From Nostoc sp. NMS7 (GTDB lineage: Bacteria > Cyanobacteriota > Cyanobacteriia > Cyanobacteriales > Nostocaceae): a DNA stretch of 36,473 nt. Under the pieces are notes generated by a model. The model was given only the letters and a program-made list of their open reading frames with translations, searched no databases and was not told the origin of the DNA. This document shows, piece by piece, positions 16,012-24,667 of this stretch (the first letter of the stretch is position 1; every line of letters starts with the position of its first letter). The DNA lies in contig NZ_JABXKJ010000069.1 in the NCBI RefSeq assembly GCF_017115085.1, positions 1-36,473 on the forward strand. The letters are read 5' to 3'. Made by a program: the position numbers and the translations under genes.

Positions 16012-17928
16012 TTAATCACCCACGACAGCCAATTCAGTAATTTCAGCAAGTTCAGATGATTCAGAGTAGCTACTTACAGATGGAAGTTCTGCATTGCTTT
16101 CAAGAACATGTTTAGGTACTTGATATGATGGATCACTCAAAATTTCTTTTAGTAGAGTGTTACTAGCTCCTAGCTGATATACAGCACCCTTCTCAGTAAT
16201 AAAATTAAGAATTTCCTCCTCGGTAAAGCCATAGTCTATTTCACGCTTTTTATAGACAGATCGAATAGCTAATAGCGGTCTAATCTCCTCTTCTTTAAGT
16301 TCTGCAAATTCGCCTCCTTGCGTTATCAGTGGTTCGATATAAGTCTTATACAAATGAGAACTAATATTTTTATCCTTGGATTTAGAGCGAATTAAACAAC
16401 CACGAGTCAGTCCAAAGGTTTTGTAATCTATTAATCTTCTCAATCCTGCTCCTAAAGCTCTGCCACTTGCGTACTGGAGAACAGCAACGCCAATACTTAC
16501 ATTTTTCCCATCTTCTTTACCGAAAATCTTAAAATTGAGGTAATCGTCTTTACCACCTAGTTGTTTTACTTTTTCTGTAATCTGCTCAATTTTTACTCCT
16601 TCTACTGTTTTATTTATTAATGTCTGGAAGCCAAATAAAACAGCATCAGCTAGTAGATAGTTGTCATCTAAATAATTGCTAATTTCTTGAGTAAGCTCTT
16701 TTTTGAAAGCTTGTTCAACTGGGTCTTCTTTTGGAATTACAGGTGGCTCTCCTCCATCAGTAGGTTTACAATTATCTTGGCACCATTGCAAAACTTTTCT
16801 AACTGGTGGCTTCTCTTCACTACTCAGGTCTCTTAGTTGAGTTTCAGTAAATGGGTAAAGTCGATGAGGTGCTACTAAACTTCTAGCGCTATAGAATTCT
16901 GTTAACCACAAAGCAACTAGCTCAACAATTGAATCGCCATTCATATACTTTAAGTCAATAGGATTTCCATAAGCAGAAACTTTGCTATAAACACCAGCAG
17001 GTAGTTGCTTAATTTTATTAATCCATATAGCAGGCATCATTACCGTTAGAATTACGCCTCTACTCAGATTTTCAAACAACTCTTTAACCAAACCAGCAAC
17101 AACCTGTGATTTTGTAAAACCGGCTCTGTTAATTTCAACTGATTCTAGTTCATCAAAACAAATCACCAGTTGATAATAGTCACTAATAAGATCCCAAATT
17201 TGCTGAATTACATCAAAAGATTGACCATTAATACTAGGTAGACAAAGTTCATTAGCTTTATATTGAGCAAGTTCATCACCAGATAACCATTTGACCGCAT
17301 AAAGCGTCTCAGAATCAGCGAGTGTCCACAGAATAGCCCGGATGATATCAGGATTTTTAAGACTCGGTTTAGTCTTACGGAATGCTTCTATTAGCTGATT
17401 AACTAAAGTTTGGTTTTTACTTAATTCATTTCGACTAAGTTTTTGTACTAAATCTTTAGATAACAAAGTTGGAGCGTGAGGATGAATAGACTTAACAGCT
17501 TGATTAGCTATTGCTGAGGCAAGTTCTTGCCACTGCGTTACTCCTTGGCTGCCAATTTTCCCTAAACTATCTCCCAAGGTACGCTGGAATCCGTGCTTAA
17601 TATTATTTAAATCACTAAATTCAGTGGCGTAAATAAATAAAGCACTACCATCAGTCTGAAGACGATGGCGAATACGGCTGATAATATGTGTTTTACCAGT
17701 GCCCGATTCGGCTGTGATAGCAATTGAAGTTCTTTGGTACTGACCAGTACGAATTTGGTTAATTGCTTGAAACACAGCATCTGAAGCATGAGCATTGAGA
17801 GTTGTCACATCAGGAAATTCTTTGCCCCAAACTTCTTGGCTCCCTACAAATGGAAGCAGTGCAAAGGGGTTGTGATTTTGTAAAGCTGCGTTAATATCCT
17901 CAATAGAGGAAATGGGAGAACTAGTCAT
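16012..17928 (-). CDS. P-loop ATPase of a three-gene putative defence operon
   Basis: A 638-residue protein from the ATG at 17928 (MTSSPISSIEDINAAL); the frame stays open to 18009, overlapping the upstream gene, and no clear ribosome-binding site decides. Residues 73-80 are Walker A (AESGTGKT), 253-260 Walker B (LVICFDEL) with Asp259-Glu260, and the GVILTVMMPAIW strand fits a sensor region. The layout resembles Orc/Cdc6- and BREX-type (DUF2791-like) AAA/STAND ATPases. The C-terminal 200 residues (around LNFKIFGKEDGKNVSIGVAV and RGCLIRSKSK) are alpha/beta with no family recognised. It probably controls or loads the partner nuclease using ATP; this is inference. Confidence 0.75.
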   Translation of the reverse strand: MTSSPISSIEDINAALQNHNPFALLPFVGSQEVWGKEFPDVTTLNAHASDAVFQAINQIRTGQYQRTSIAITAESGTGKTHIISRIRHRLQTDGSALFIYATEFSDLNNIKHGFQRTLGDSLGKIGSQGVTQWQELASAIANQAVKSIHPHAPTLLSKDLVQKLSRNELSKNQTLVNQLIEAFRKTKPSLKNPDIIRAILWTLADSETLYAVKWLSGDELAQYKANELCLPSINGQSFDVIQQIWDLISDYYQLVICFDELESVEINRAGFTKSQVVAGLVKELFENLSRGVILTVMMPAIWINKIKQLPAGVYSKVSAYGNPIDLKYMNGDSIVELVALWLTEFYSARSLVAPHRLYPFTETQLRDLSSEEKPPVRKVLQWCQDNCKPTDGGEPPVIPKEDPVEQAFKKELTQEISNYLDDNYLLADAVLFGFQTLINKTVEGVKIEQITEKVKQLGGKDDYLNFKIFGKEDGKNVSIGVAVLQYASGRALGAGLRRLIDYKTFGLTRGCLIRSKSKDKNISSHLYKTYIEPLITQGGEFAELKEEEIRPLLAIRSVYKKREIDYGFTEEEILNFITEKGAVYQLGASNTLLKEILSDPSYQVPKHVLESNAELPSVSSYSESSELAEITELAVVGD

Positions 17929-17965
17929 AGTGGTTTGTGTGTAAGAAGAAACAACAAAATTTAGA

Positions 17966-18649
17966 TTAATTTGCAGAACTGAGGCGCTTGGCATAATAGC
18001 GTAATCCACTCAATTTAGTTGTAATTGAGTCTTCAGCTTTATCAGGAGTGATATCTGTCATCTCTCCGCCTATTAGCTGAACAATGTCGTTTTTCTGCAT
18101 TTCCAGCAACCACTCACTGAACTCTGTACGACTAATGCGATCGCCTATTTCTCTTCTGATACGATAAATTGGCACCAGATCATCTAGGTTGTAGTTCTGG
18201 TTCAGCTTGTCGTAGACTTCCAACGCCACAGATTTAAACTCGTCGTAAGAAGCGATTCCTTTGGAAAGCTTCGCGATCGCACTTTTCCCATTAACCAGTA
18301 CATCTGCACCAGCCACCGCCACATCAATCTGACTAATCCACCTCACTAACGCATTCGCCGCCCAAGTACCGACAATCGTCCCTTCAAACTTAAAATCGCC
18401 ACTTCTCAAACCCTCACCCAATACCTCTAAACCCTTGCCAGATGTCAAAGAATATCCCTTTTTGGAGATTGCGATCGCACCCTGACTCTGTAATTCCTCG
18501 AATATGCCCTGATAATCTGCTACCTTCTGGGTCTTGGATACAATTCGCTTAGTGAATTGACCCTTCTTAACTTCCTGATGCGTTCCTCCCAAATCCCACA
18601 AAGCCAAAAGGAGACGAGTTATAGTTTGGGCTGTATTTTGTGATGTCAT
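17966..18649 (-). CDS. Predicted winged-helix protein, first gene of the putative defence operon
   Basis: A 227-residue protein from ATG 18649 (MTSQNTAQTITRLLLALWDL); a TTG at 18670 would add seven residues. The N-terminal 75 residues look like a winged helix (YQGIFEELQSQGAIAISKKGYSLT). The C-terminal part has a second such motif (PIYRIRREIGDRISRTEFSEWLLEMQKNDIVQLIGG), which could bind DNA or mediate assembly. I do not recognise a named family. It heads the operon: the ATPase gene begins 37 bp downstream (or overlaps, if its longer start is real). It may be the target-recognition or regulatory subunit, an inference from fold and position. Confidence 0.65.
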   Translation of the reverse strand: MTSQNTAQTITRLLLALWDLGGTHQEVKKGQFTKRIVSKTQKVADYQGIFEELQSQGAIAISKKGYSLTSGKGLEVLGEGLRSGDFKFEGTIVGTWAANALVRWISQIDVAVAGADVLVNGKSAIAKLSKGIASYDEFKSVALEVYDKLNQNYNLDDLVPIYRIRREIGDRISRTEFSEWLLEMQKNDIVQLIGGEMTDITPDKAEDSITTKLSGLRYYAKRLSSAN

Positions 18650-18987
18650 ATTAAGTGTATTTTTTGACAATAGTTATTGTAGTGGCTGTATATTTGTAAT
18701 TTATTTATTCCGAAAAGATAACCGAGAAATTGCTGAATATTTCGCCGTTTTAGGTAAATTCATGCATAAAAAATCAACAATATATTTCCTTAGGATGAAT
18801 GCAGTTTCTGTCAAAGGCGGGATGGAATAGTTGAGAAAATCGATCATCATGACAGTTACACACTATAGCTGTGCAGTTGTAAATTCAGTGGTATATGTTT
18901 TTTCAATCCCAAGCGAAATAACAGGAATTCCACCTTTGTTTTTGCAACAGCAAGGCTTTTAGCAAATACAGGTGATGACGAAATCCG
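18650..18987. other. Divergent intergenic region upstream of the putative defence operon
   Basis: This 338-bp AT-rich gap lies between two divergent genes and should hold both promoters. I see no gene, tRNA or clear inverted repeat, and no end sequence that would mark the right border of an inserted element. Confidence 0.5.
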
Positions 18988-19485
18988 ATGAACACAACAA
19001 TATATAAAGAGCGTAAAATAGTTTCACGTCTATTTGCAGTGCTGCTTTCGGCATTGCTAATGGTACCCTTGCTGAGTAGCTGCGGAGGCGGTTCTCGAAA
19101 CGCTTCAACACCACCACCTGTTGATGACAGTATGGGTAGAACAGTGAGCGATCGCAACGCTAGAAACCAACCCGAAGCTAAGAAGGGCTTGGGTACAGGG
19201 CAAAAAGTGGCACTTTTGGCGGGAGCTGCCGGACTTTATTACCTCTACAACCAACATAAGAATGCTTCACAAGAAGGAGCGCAAGGTAAGTACTATCTCT
19301 CTAAGAATGGGCGTGTATACTACCGTGACGCTGAAAAACGCGCTCACTGGGTAACTCCACCAAAAGAAGGAATTCGAGTGCCAGAATCTGAGGCACAAAA
19401 GTATCGGGAATTCCAAGGCTATAATGGGAATTCTTCAGGTCGCGATCTGACTGGTATAACTTCATCAGCAGCTCCAACACTCTAG
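18988..19485 (+). CDS. Putative lipoprotein
   Basis: A 165-residue protein with a lipoprotein signal peptide: basic start, hydrophobic run and lipobox LLSSC (cysteine at residue 32) followed by GGG. The mature part has a disordered Pro/Ser/Asn segment, a short hydrophobic GQKVALLAGAAGLYYLYNQH region, and a domain with GKYYLSKNGRVYYRDAEKRA resembling small cyanobacterial surface proteins. Function is unknown. It is followed 95 bp later by the repeat protein gene on the same strand. Confidence 0.8.
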   Translation: MNTTIYKERKIVSRLFAVLLSALLMVPLLSSCGGGSRNASTPPPVDDSMGRTVSDRNARNQPEAKKGLGTGQKVALLAGAAGLYYLYNQHKNASQEGAQGKYYLSKNGRVYYRDAEKRAHWVTPPKEGIRVPESEAQKYREFQGYNGNSSGRDLTGITSSAAPTL

Positions 19486-19579
19486 ATCAGTGAAGCGTGT
19501 GTAAACCTCAAGCGGGTTTCCCGGAGGATAACGCCAATCGCGCACGTCGGAAACACGAACTTAAATCAGGAGACAGATT

Positions 19580-19912
19580 ATGGTAGATGACTTTTTGCGA
19601 AAGGCGAAGGATTTGCTTTTGGGATCGAACAGCGATCAAGCTGATCAAGATGCAGAATTGCGCGATCGCAATGTACGTCCAGCCAGCGAAGACCCCTACG
19701 GTGATCCCGCAGAGGCGGCATCTTACGGCAACCTCACCCCAGCCAGTCAAGACCCCTACGGCGACCCCGCAGATATCGCGTCTTACGGCAACGTTCGTCC
19801 AGCTAGTGAAGACCCTTACGGCGATCCCGCAGACCAAGGCGAGTTTGGCAACGTCCGCCCAGCCAGCGAAGATCCCTACGGCGACCCCGCAGATGAGGAT
19901 TCCCGCCGTTAA
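19580..19912 (+). CDS. Acidic protein with four 20-residue repeats
   Basis: A 110-residue protein: an amphipathic N-terminal segment (MVDDFLRKAKDLLLGS), then four tandem 20-residue repeats of the form NVRPASEDPYGDPAD-xxx-YG. No signal peptide or enzyme motif is seen. The repeats are rich in Asp, Pro and Gly and should be disordered. The function is unknown; similar short repeat proteins are conserved in Nostocales, so it may be real rather than a repeat artefact. A clear GGAG (AGGAGAC) lies just before the ATG, supporting expression. Confidence 0.75.
   Translation: MVDDFLRKAKDLLLGSNSDQADQDAELRDRNVRPASEDPYGDPAEAASYGNLTPASQDPYGDPADIASYGNVRPASEDPYGDPADQGEFGNVRPASEDPYGDPADEDSRR
19670..19909 (+). 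repeat. 60-bp in-frame tandem repeat, four units
   Basis: Units of 60 bp begin at 19670, 19730, 19790 and 19850 inside the preceding coding feature. The core codons for PASEDPYGDPAD are nearly unchanged while the last five or six residues vary. Confidence 0.9.
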
Positions 19913-20013
19913 CGCGAAACTAATATTGTGATGTTGCTTTTCATAGGGTAATGTCTGGATTAGCAATCAAGGCAGTAGGATTTAAAACTACTGCCTTTTG
20001 TTTTTGCGTTTTA

Positions 20014-20229
20014 TTATTTAAACTCTTCGAGTTGATCCACACGTAACCAAATATTAGGTGTTGGTACTTTTCCAAACTTAATCAGCGCATAATCACCTTT
20101 GACATCTACAATTTCGCCCTTGGTTTCAAACAAATAAGAAGGAAAGCGACTATCACTCGCTTTTGCCTCCAGACTGTTTTCTAGTTTCTCGCGCACAGCG
20201 CGAACCATATCTCCTTTTTTGACTGCCAT
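20014..20229 (-). CDS. ndhO: NAD(P)H-quinone oxidoreductase subunit O
   Basis: NdhO, a small regulatory subunit of the thylakoid NDH-1 complex (respiration, cyclic electron flow). The 71-residue protein starting [19 protein letters not shown] is chosen because AGAGGA lies 5 nt before the ATG at 20229; the frame continues upstream to 20268 without such support. Diagnostic family segments are [24 protein letters not shown] and the C-terminal [19 protein letters not shown]. Length is normal. It sits alone, away from other ndh genes, as is usual in cyanobacteria. Confidence 0.92.
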   Translation of the reverse strand: MAVKKGDMVRAVREKLENSLEAKASDSRFPSYLFETKGEIVDVKGDYALIKFGKVPTPNIWLRVDQLEEFK

Positions 20230-20495
20230 CAGTTCCTCTCTCAAATTTGTAACTTCTTTTATCTGCATTTTAAGAGAGTTCCGAGTTAGAAGTAGGATTT
20301 ACGCAAACAATAACTGAAAAGAATGATTTTCTTCTTAGGGGCAATTCATGTAGCTTTAGCTTCCCGCAGGGTATTGCCCCTACCGCGTGTAATTTTGCGT
20401 AAGTCCTAAGAAGTAAAAACTTCAAACTCCTAACTCCAATTCTGTATGAAGATACACCAAACTATATAAGAAACAAACCGCAAAGGGCGCATACT

Positions 20496-20538
20496 CCTAC
20501 GGAGAAGCAAGCTACCCGTAGCGTCTCGTAGAGAAGAA
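20496..20538. repeat. Small dispersed repeat (CTCGTAGAGAAG type)
   Basis: The segment with GAGAAGCAAGCTACCCGTAG and CGTCTCGTAGAGAAG belongs to a repeat family also seen around 22140-22170, 24812-24850, 29520-29595, 30243-30275, 31003-31070 and 32848-32905. The remainder of the 398-bp gap 20230-20627 holds repeat-like sequence and no gene. Confidence 0.75.
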
Positions 20539-20604
20539 CACAAAGAAATAAAGAAAATTTGGCGCAGCCTCACAAAGAATTGGTATAACTCCAAACTCCT
20601 GTAC

Positions 20605-20624
20605 AGACGCGATTAATCGCGTCT
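20605..20624. repeat. Perfect 20-bp palindrome
   Basis: AGACGCGATTAATCGCGTCT is fully self-complementary and ends 3 bp before the mutM stop codon. It can form a hairpin in the 3' end of the mutM transcript; there is no U tract, so it is better called a dispersed palindrome. Confidence 0.8.
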
Positions 20625-20627
20625 CTC

Positions 20628-21509
20628 CTAACTCCTAACTCCCCGTACCGTTTGACACTGAGAGCAAAAGTGACTCGATCGCCCAGCTAACCTAATCCGT
20701 TGAATTTCTGTGCCACAAACTCGACAGGGTTCTCCAGCGCGGTTATAAACCCAGGCTAAACCACCATAGTTGCCGTTAGTACCTTTAACATTTAGGAAAT
20801 TACTAAAAGTCGTACCACCAGCTTCAATACTCGTTTCTAACACTTGAATGATGGCTGTTCGCAAACGTTCAATTTGTTTTAACTGCAAATCTATACACAA
20901 AGTTTCAGGTAAAATTCCACTCTTAAACAGTGCTTCATCGGCATAAATATTACCTAATCCCGCCACCACCGATTGATCGAGTAGCGCAGTTTTAATCGGA
21001 CGGCGGCGGTTTTGCAGTTTGAGAGCTAGATATTCGACAGTGAATTCCGGTGAAAATGGGTCTGCTGCCAGTTTTGCCAAACCAGTGATAATACTTTCTA
21101 CAGCAACACCAGGCGGAACCCACCACATTTTACCAAAGGTACGCTGATCAACAAAGCGTAATTCCTGCTGATCTCCAAAGAATAATCTTACCCGCGTGTG
21201 CTTATGTAATGGTTCATCTCGATGCAACCATAGTAGTTGACCGGTCATTCGCAGATGAACCCCTAGCCAGCCGGAAGATGAGGGGGAGAGTTCGGCGAGG
21301 AGATATTTGCCGCGACGATGCCAAGTGGCGATCGCAGCGCCAACCCCTCCGGGGTACGCATTCTTTGTAATTCCGTCAACAAACTCACCTACAGAAAACG
21401 GGTAGGCGATGGTGCGATCGAGCAACACATCTCCACCCGTAATTTCTTGGTTGAGGGTCAATTGATTTAGACCCCTTCGGACTGTTTCAACTTCAGGAAG
21501 TTCAGGCAT
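20628..21509 (-). CDS. mutM: Formamidopyrimidine-DNA glycosylase (MutM/Fpg)
   Basis: A 293-residue base-excision-repair enzyme removing 8-oxoguanine and formamidopyrimidines, with AP lyase activity. The start MPELPEVETVRRGL gives the catalytic Pro2 and Glu3. The zinc finger at the C-terminus has Cys262, Cys265, Cys282 and Cys285 in the C-x2-C-x16-C-x2-C pattern. The GLGNIYADEALF helix-two-turn-helix region is also present. Slight family-normal insertions occur near residue 45 (KNAYPGGVGAAIATW). Probably monocistronic. Confidence 0.96.
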   Translation of the reverse strand: MPELPEVETVRRGLNQLTLNQEITGGDVLLDRTIAYPFSVGEFVDGITKNAYPGGVGAAIATWHRRGKYLLAELSPSSSGWLGVHLRMTGQLLWLHRDEPLHKHTRVRLFFGDQQELRFVDQRTFGKMWWVPPGVAVESIITGLAKLAADPFSPEFTVEYLALKLQNRRRPIKTALLDQSVVAGLGNIYADEALFKSGILPETLCIDLQLKQIERLRTAIIQVLETSIEAGGTTFSNFLNVKGTNGNYGGLAWVYNRAGEPCRVCGTEIQRIRLAGRSSHFCSQCQTVRGVRS

Positions 21510-21752
21510 TCAAACTGATTAAGCAAACAATTTTGATGTACTTGGGGGTCAATAAAGAAGAGATAAGGTAATATCTTAGACACACGTAGGTGGCTTGTCG
21601 TACTACCAAAAATAAACCGTAAATACCCGCAGGACGGCTTCTCGTAGATTAGGTAGGCTAGGATGAAGAATTAATCAACTGAAAGTTTCAGACTTCATAC
21701 TTCAGACTTACCTTGATCATCGCATCAAACAACCCCCTTGTAGCTTTGCTGC

Positions 21753-21968
21753 TTATTTTTTAGGTGCTTTAGCCTTTGGTGCTTCAACCTCTACTAATTC
21801 ATCCTGGGCAAAGTTGTTGGTATTGATACCAGCGTAATTTACCTTGTCAAAGCGGACAATTACTGGGTATTTGATGCCGCTTTGGTCAATGGAAGCCACA
21901 GTTCCTAAATCCTGAAACCAGTAAGATTCAGGGCGGAGAATACGTACTTTAGAACCACGTTGAACCAT
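21753..21968 (-). CDS. psaE: Photosystem I reaction centre subunit IV (PsaE)
   Basis: A 71-residue stromal/cytoplasmic subunit of photosystem I that stabilises ferredoxin docking and Psa[21 protein letters not shown] and [12 protein letters not shown] with NFAQDEL are the family core. The ATG at 21968 is chosen over the longer frame from 22001 because PsaE begins at this Met and AAAGGGAAA lies just upstream. The C-terminal Ala/Lys tail (APKAKAPKK) is typical of Nostoc-type PsaE. It is monocistronic. Confidence 0.96.
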   Translation of the reverse strand: MVQRGSKVRILRPESYWFQDLGTVASIDQSGIKYPVIVRFDKVNYAGINTNNFAQDELVEVEAPKAKAPKK

Positions 21969-22080
21969 GATTATTTTCCCTTTATAGTTATCAATCGCCA
22001 ATCTAGAGGGCTAATTGATTTCACTCTACAACCTGAAGGTCGCACCAAGAGTCTTTGTTAAGTTATTTGTCTGAATTTGG

Positions 22081-22183
22081 TATTGGGGATGGGGCATTGA
22101 GCACTTGTACTGACTTGTACTGAGCGGCGTCGAAGTAGCGAAGTCGTTGGCGTAGCCTCTCGTAGAGAAGTATTGGGCATTGG
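22081..22183. repeat. Composite dispersed-repeat island, copy 1
   Basis: Read on the minus strand this block runs from CAATACTTCTCTACGAGAGG through CTACGCCAACGACTTCGC and GACGCCGCTCAGTACAAG to GTGCTCAATGCCC. Related blocks lie at 30226-30389 and 32841-32932. A 9-bp tandem repeat abuts it. The whole 339-bp gap 22002-22340 contains no gene. Confidence 0.8.
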
Positions 22184-22191
22184 TTATTCTG

Positions 22192-22236
22192 CTTGTCCCC
22201 CTTGTCCCCCTTGTCCCCCTTGTCCCTCCCCCAATC
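22192..22236. repeat. 9-bp tandem repeat (CTTGTCCCC)
   Basis: Five successive 9-bp units, CTTGTCCCC four times and a last copy CTTGTCCCT. The reverse-complement unit (GGGACAAGG) forms another tandem array at 32779-32831, again beside the same composite repeat. Confidence 0.9.
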
Positions 22237-22340
22237 TCCACTCCCTGAGCACATCTAAAATTTAAAATTGTATTAGACTCTACTTGACAAGGTACACGTT
22301 ATAGTGTACTTTTGTTCGCAACCAGTATTTTTGCACCAAC

Positions 22341-22925
22341 TTATGTTTTCCTCAATACGAACACACTCCCCTCGTTACCTCTGCTGATCCGCAGATCGTT
22401 ATCTATATAAGTGATATCTAACCAGCCTTGCTGTTTATCACTGTTTATGACAACATCAATCCCCGGAAATTTTCTACCTGCTTCAATTTGTTGGATAAAA
22501 GTTACCGGAGAATTGTATTCTATTAAACGTTGTAAGCCGATAATAGAACGCTCAAATTTCACTTGGACACGCCGACCTGAAACTGGCTCAAATTTAGCAA
22601 CAACTGTAACCAATCCTGACAAATAAGGTAAGCCATAAATCTCAGCTATATTGTAAACACTGGTAGTATCTACCCGAATAGACTGATAGATTTGACCCAG
22701 TTTGCATAAAGGTAGACGATCTAAGTTTAAAAGAGCCTTGCTAGTGGTGTATAGTAATCGCCAATCACCATCTAGTAAATTGTTAGCTTCCACCGGACGG
22801 GGTGTAGGATTAAAGTCTTCTAAATTAGCGATCGCAGCTAAGATAGCCTGTTTCTGTGTTTCGGTCGCCACTAAACCGCGATTTGTAAGTGCGATCGCAT
22901 CCATGAGAGCCGCTTTTCCCATCAT
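22341..22925 (-). CDS. PAP/fibrillin family protein
   Basis: A 194-residue PAP/fibrillin (plastid-lipid-associated) domain protein. Recognisable parts are NLLDGDWRLLYTTSKALLN near residue 50 (a core family signature), the VTVVAKFEPVSGRRVQVKFERS strand pair, and the C-terminal WLDITYIDNDLRISRGNEGSVFVLRK. Such proteins bind lipophilic molecules and are tied to thylakoid membranes and plastoglobules; their molecular action is unclear. Start chosen at the first ATG (MMGKAALMDAI); the internal Met8 is an alternative. Single gene. Confidence 0.9.
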   Translation of the reverse strand: MMGKAALMDAIALTNRGLVATETQKQAILAAIANLEDFNPTPRPVEANNLLDGDWRLLYTTSKALLNLDRLPLCKLGQIYQSIRVDTTSVYNIAEIYGLPYLSGLVTVVAKFEPVSGRRVQVKFERSIIGLQRLIEYNSPVTFIQQIEAGRKFPGIDVVINSDKQQGWLDITYIDNDLRISRGNEGSVFVLRKT

Positions 22926-23169
22926 CGCCTGTCACCTCAAAAATCACTCACTTTCCATCAGCATAAACAAGATATTCATCGCCTATGTGTAGAGCCATAA
23001 AAATTACTAATAATCCCTTGAAGTCAGCCATACGTCTATTAAATAAAAAAAATTCTATCCGAATGCGGATTTATCAACTAAAGGGTTGAAAAGATAACTA
23101 AATAAATCCATGTCAAGTGATAGACTCTAAATGTCAACTTACGTAAACCTTTTCTTGTCCTGACTCGAT

Positions 23170-23409
23170 ATGTTGAACTCTCCATTACGTGAAGTAGCCC
23201 GTAACCAACGAGCCGATGTCATCCCCCTAAAGTTAGAGTCCTCTTTGTTGGACTGGTTGCAAACTAACGGTCGGATCATCGCGCGTGACATTCACGAACC
23301 GGATTTTCAAGATGACGCAGAAGGAATAGACTCCTTAATCGGTGTAGAAGATGGAATTGGCTACGACCTTGATGATGATGATGACGATATAGGAATCGCT
23401 GAGGATTAG
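23170..23409 (+). CDS. DUF3134 family protein
   Basis: A 79-residue acidic protein with the cyanobacterial DUF3134 signature: REVARNQRADVIPLKLESSL and WLQTNGRIIARDIHEPD. The tail is an Asp-rich stretch (YDLDDDDDDIGIAED). It is small and cytosolic, with unknown function. The mraY gene lies 79 bp downstream on the same strand, so the two may be cotranscribed, but no functional link is established. Confidence 0.82.
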   Translation: MLNSPLREVARNQRADVIPLKLESSLLDWLQTNGRIIARDIHEPDFQDDAEGIDSLIGVEDGIGYDLDDDDDDIGIAED

Positions 23410-23488
23410 CCTTTTCAGGCTAGGGACTTGGTTGTATCCCTAGTTCCTGGTAATCAGTTTTATAAGTGTGGAGTGAAGGGAAACTTCT

Positions 23489-24580
23489 GTGGACGCTAAA
23501 TTATCTCCTGAGCAAGGATTAAATATTTCTGGAATCGCTCTAGCCTCTTTATTAGCTGTAGGGCTAGCTACAACAGCATTTTATTTGGATTCGATCGCCA
23601 ATCGGCTACCCTGGCAAAGTATGTCGTTAACCCTGCCACTATTATTGTGTGCTATGGGTTCAGGTATCGTTGGCTATTGGGTAATACCCCTACTTCAAGC
23701 ACTCAAAACTGGACAAATAATTCGCGAAGATGGACCCCAAGCCCATTTGAAAAAGGCAGGCACCCCAACAATGGGAGGTATATTTTTTATACCTGTAGGT
23801 GTGATAATTGCCTGCATATTGTCTAACTTTGCTACAGATGTGCTTGCAGTTTCGGCATTGACAATCAGTTACGGATTGATTGGCTGGCTCGACGATTGGC
23901 AAATTCTGCGCCGGAAATCAAATAAAGGTATATCTCCCGCAACGAAACTGGCTTTGCAGGTAGGTTTTGCAGCTATGTTTTGTCTATGGCTGATGTTTAA
24001 TCAACCTTCTAATATTACAAATATTGCTTTGCCTTGGGTAAGTTTTACATTACCCTTGGGATTCCTATTTTGGCCTTTAGCAGGTTTTGTGCTAGTTGCA
24101 GAAAGTAATGCTACTAATTTAACAGATGGTATTGATGGCTTGGCAGCAGGAACAGTAGCGATCGCACTTTTGGCATTAGGTGCCTTGATCGCACCCACAG
24201 CACCAGGGTTGATGGTTTTCTGTGCTGCTTTAAGTGGTGGGTGCTTAGGCTTCTTAGCCCATAATCGTAATCCAGCCCGCGTTTTCATGGGAGATACTGG
24301 TTCTTTAGCACTGGGAGGAGCTTTAGCTGCTGTAGCGTTATTGACAAACACCTTAGTAGCTCTATTCATTCTCAGTGGTATCTTCTTCGTAGAAACCCTT
24401 TCAGTGATGGCACAGGTAAGTTATTACAAAGCCACAAAGGGACCTGATGGCAAAGGTAAACGTCTTTTCAAAATGGCACCCTTACACCATCATTTAGAAC
24501 TAACTGGCTGGTCAGAATTGCAGGTAGTTGGAGTATTTTATATCATCGCTGCTATATTGGCTACTATCTGTTTAGCGTAG
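23489..24580 (+). CDS. mraY: Phospho-N-acetylmuramoyl-pentapeptide transferase
   Basis: A 363-residue inner-membrane enzyme with about ten helices that makes lipid I from UDP-MurNAc-pentapeptide and undecaprenyl phosphate in peptidoglycan synthesis. It has the diagnostic loops: KKAGTPTMGG (87-96), the catalytic DDW near GLIGWLDDW, NLTDGIDGLAAG and GDTGSLALGG, and the C-terminal LHHHLEL histidine motif. The N-terminus is about 30 residues longer than E. coli, as usual for cyanobacteria. The start codon is GTG. A strong terminator follows, so this is the end of the transcript. Confidence 0.97.
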   Translation: MDAKLSPEQGLNISGIALASLLAVGLATTAFYLDSIANRLPWQSMSLTLPLLLCAMGSGIVGYWVIPLLQALKTGQIIREDGPQAHLKKAGTPTMGGIFFIPVGVIIACILSNFATDVLAVSALTISYGLIGWLDDWQILRRKSNKGISPATKLALQVGFAAMFCLWLMFNQPSNITNIALPWVSFTLPLGFLFWPLAGFVLVAESNATNLTDGIDGLAAGTVAIALLALGALIAPTAPGLMVFCAALSGGCLGFLAHNRNPARVFMGDTGSLALGGALAAVALLTNTLVALFILSGIFFVETLSVMAQVSYYKATKGPDGKGKRLFKMAPLHHHLELTGWSELQVVGVFYIIAAILATICLA

Positions 24581-24634
24581 AGAAGGGCATCGCTCCATTC
24601 TGAATCGTTTGAAAAACTGCTCCAATACAAAATG

Positions 24635-24667
24635 ACAACTCCCACATCTTCAAGGAGTTGTTTTTTT
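24635..24667 (+). terminator. Intrinsic terminator of mraY
   Basis: ACAACTCC (24635-24642) pairs with GGAGTTGT (24654-24661), followed directly by a seven-base T run. It is a textbook rho-independent terminator 55 bp after the mraY stop. Confidence 0.9.

Noticed and set aside
22026..22254. Minus-strand open frames starting with Gly/Thr/Arg or Asp/Lys/Gly repeats
   Set aside because: They are translations of the 9-bp tandem array and the adjacent composite repeat, with no family match or ribosome-binding site.
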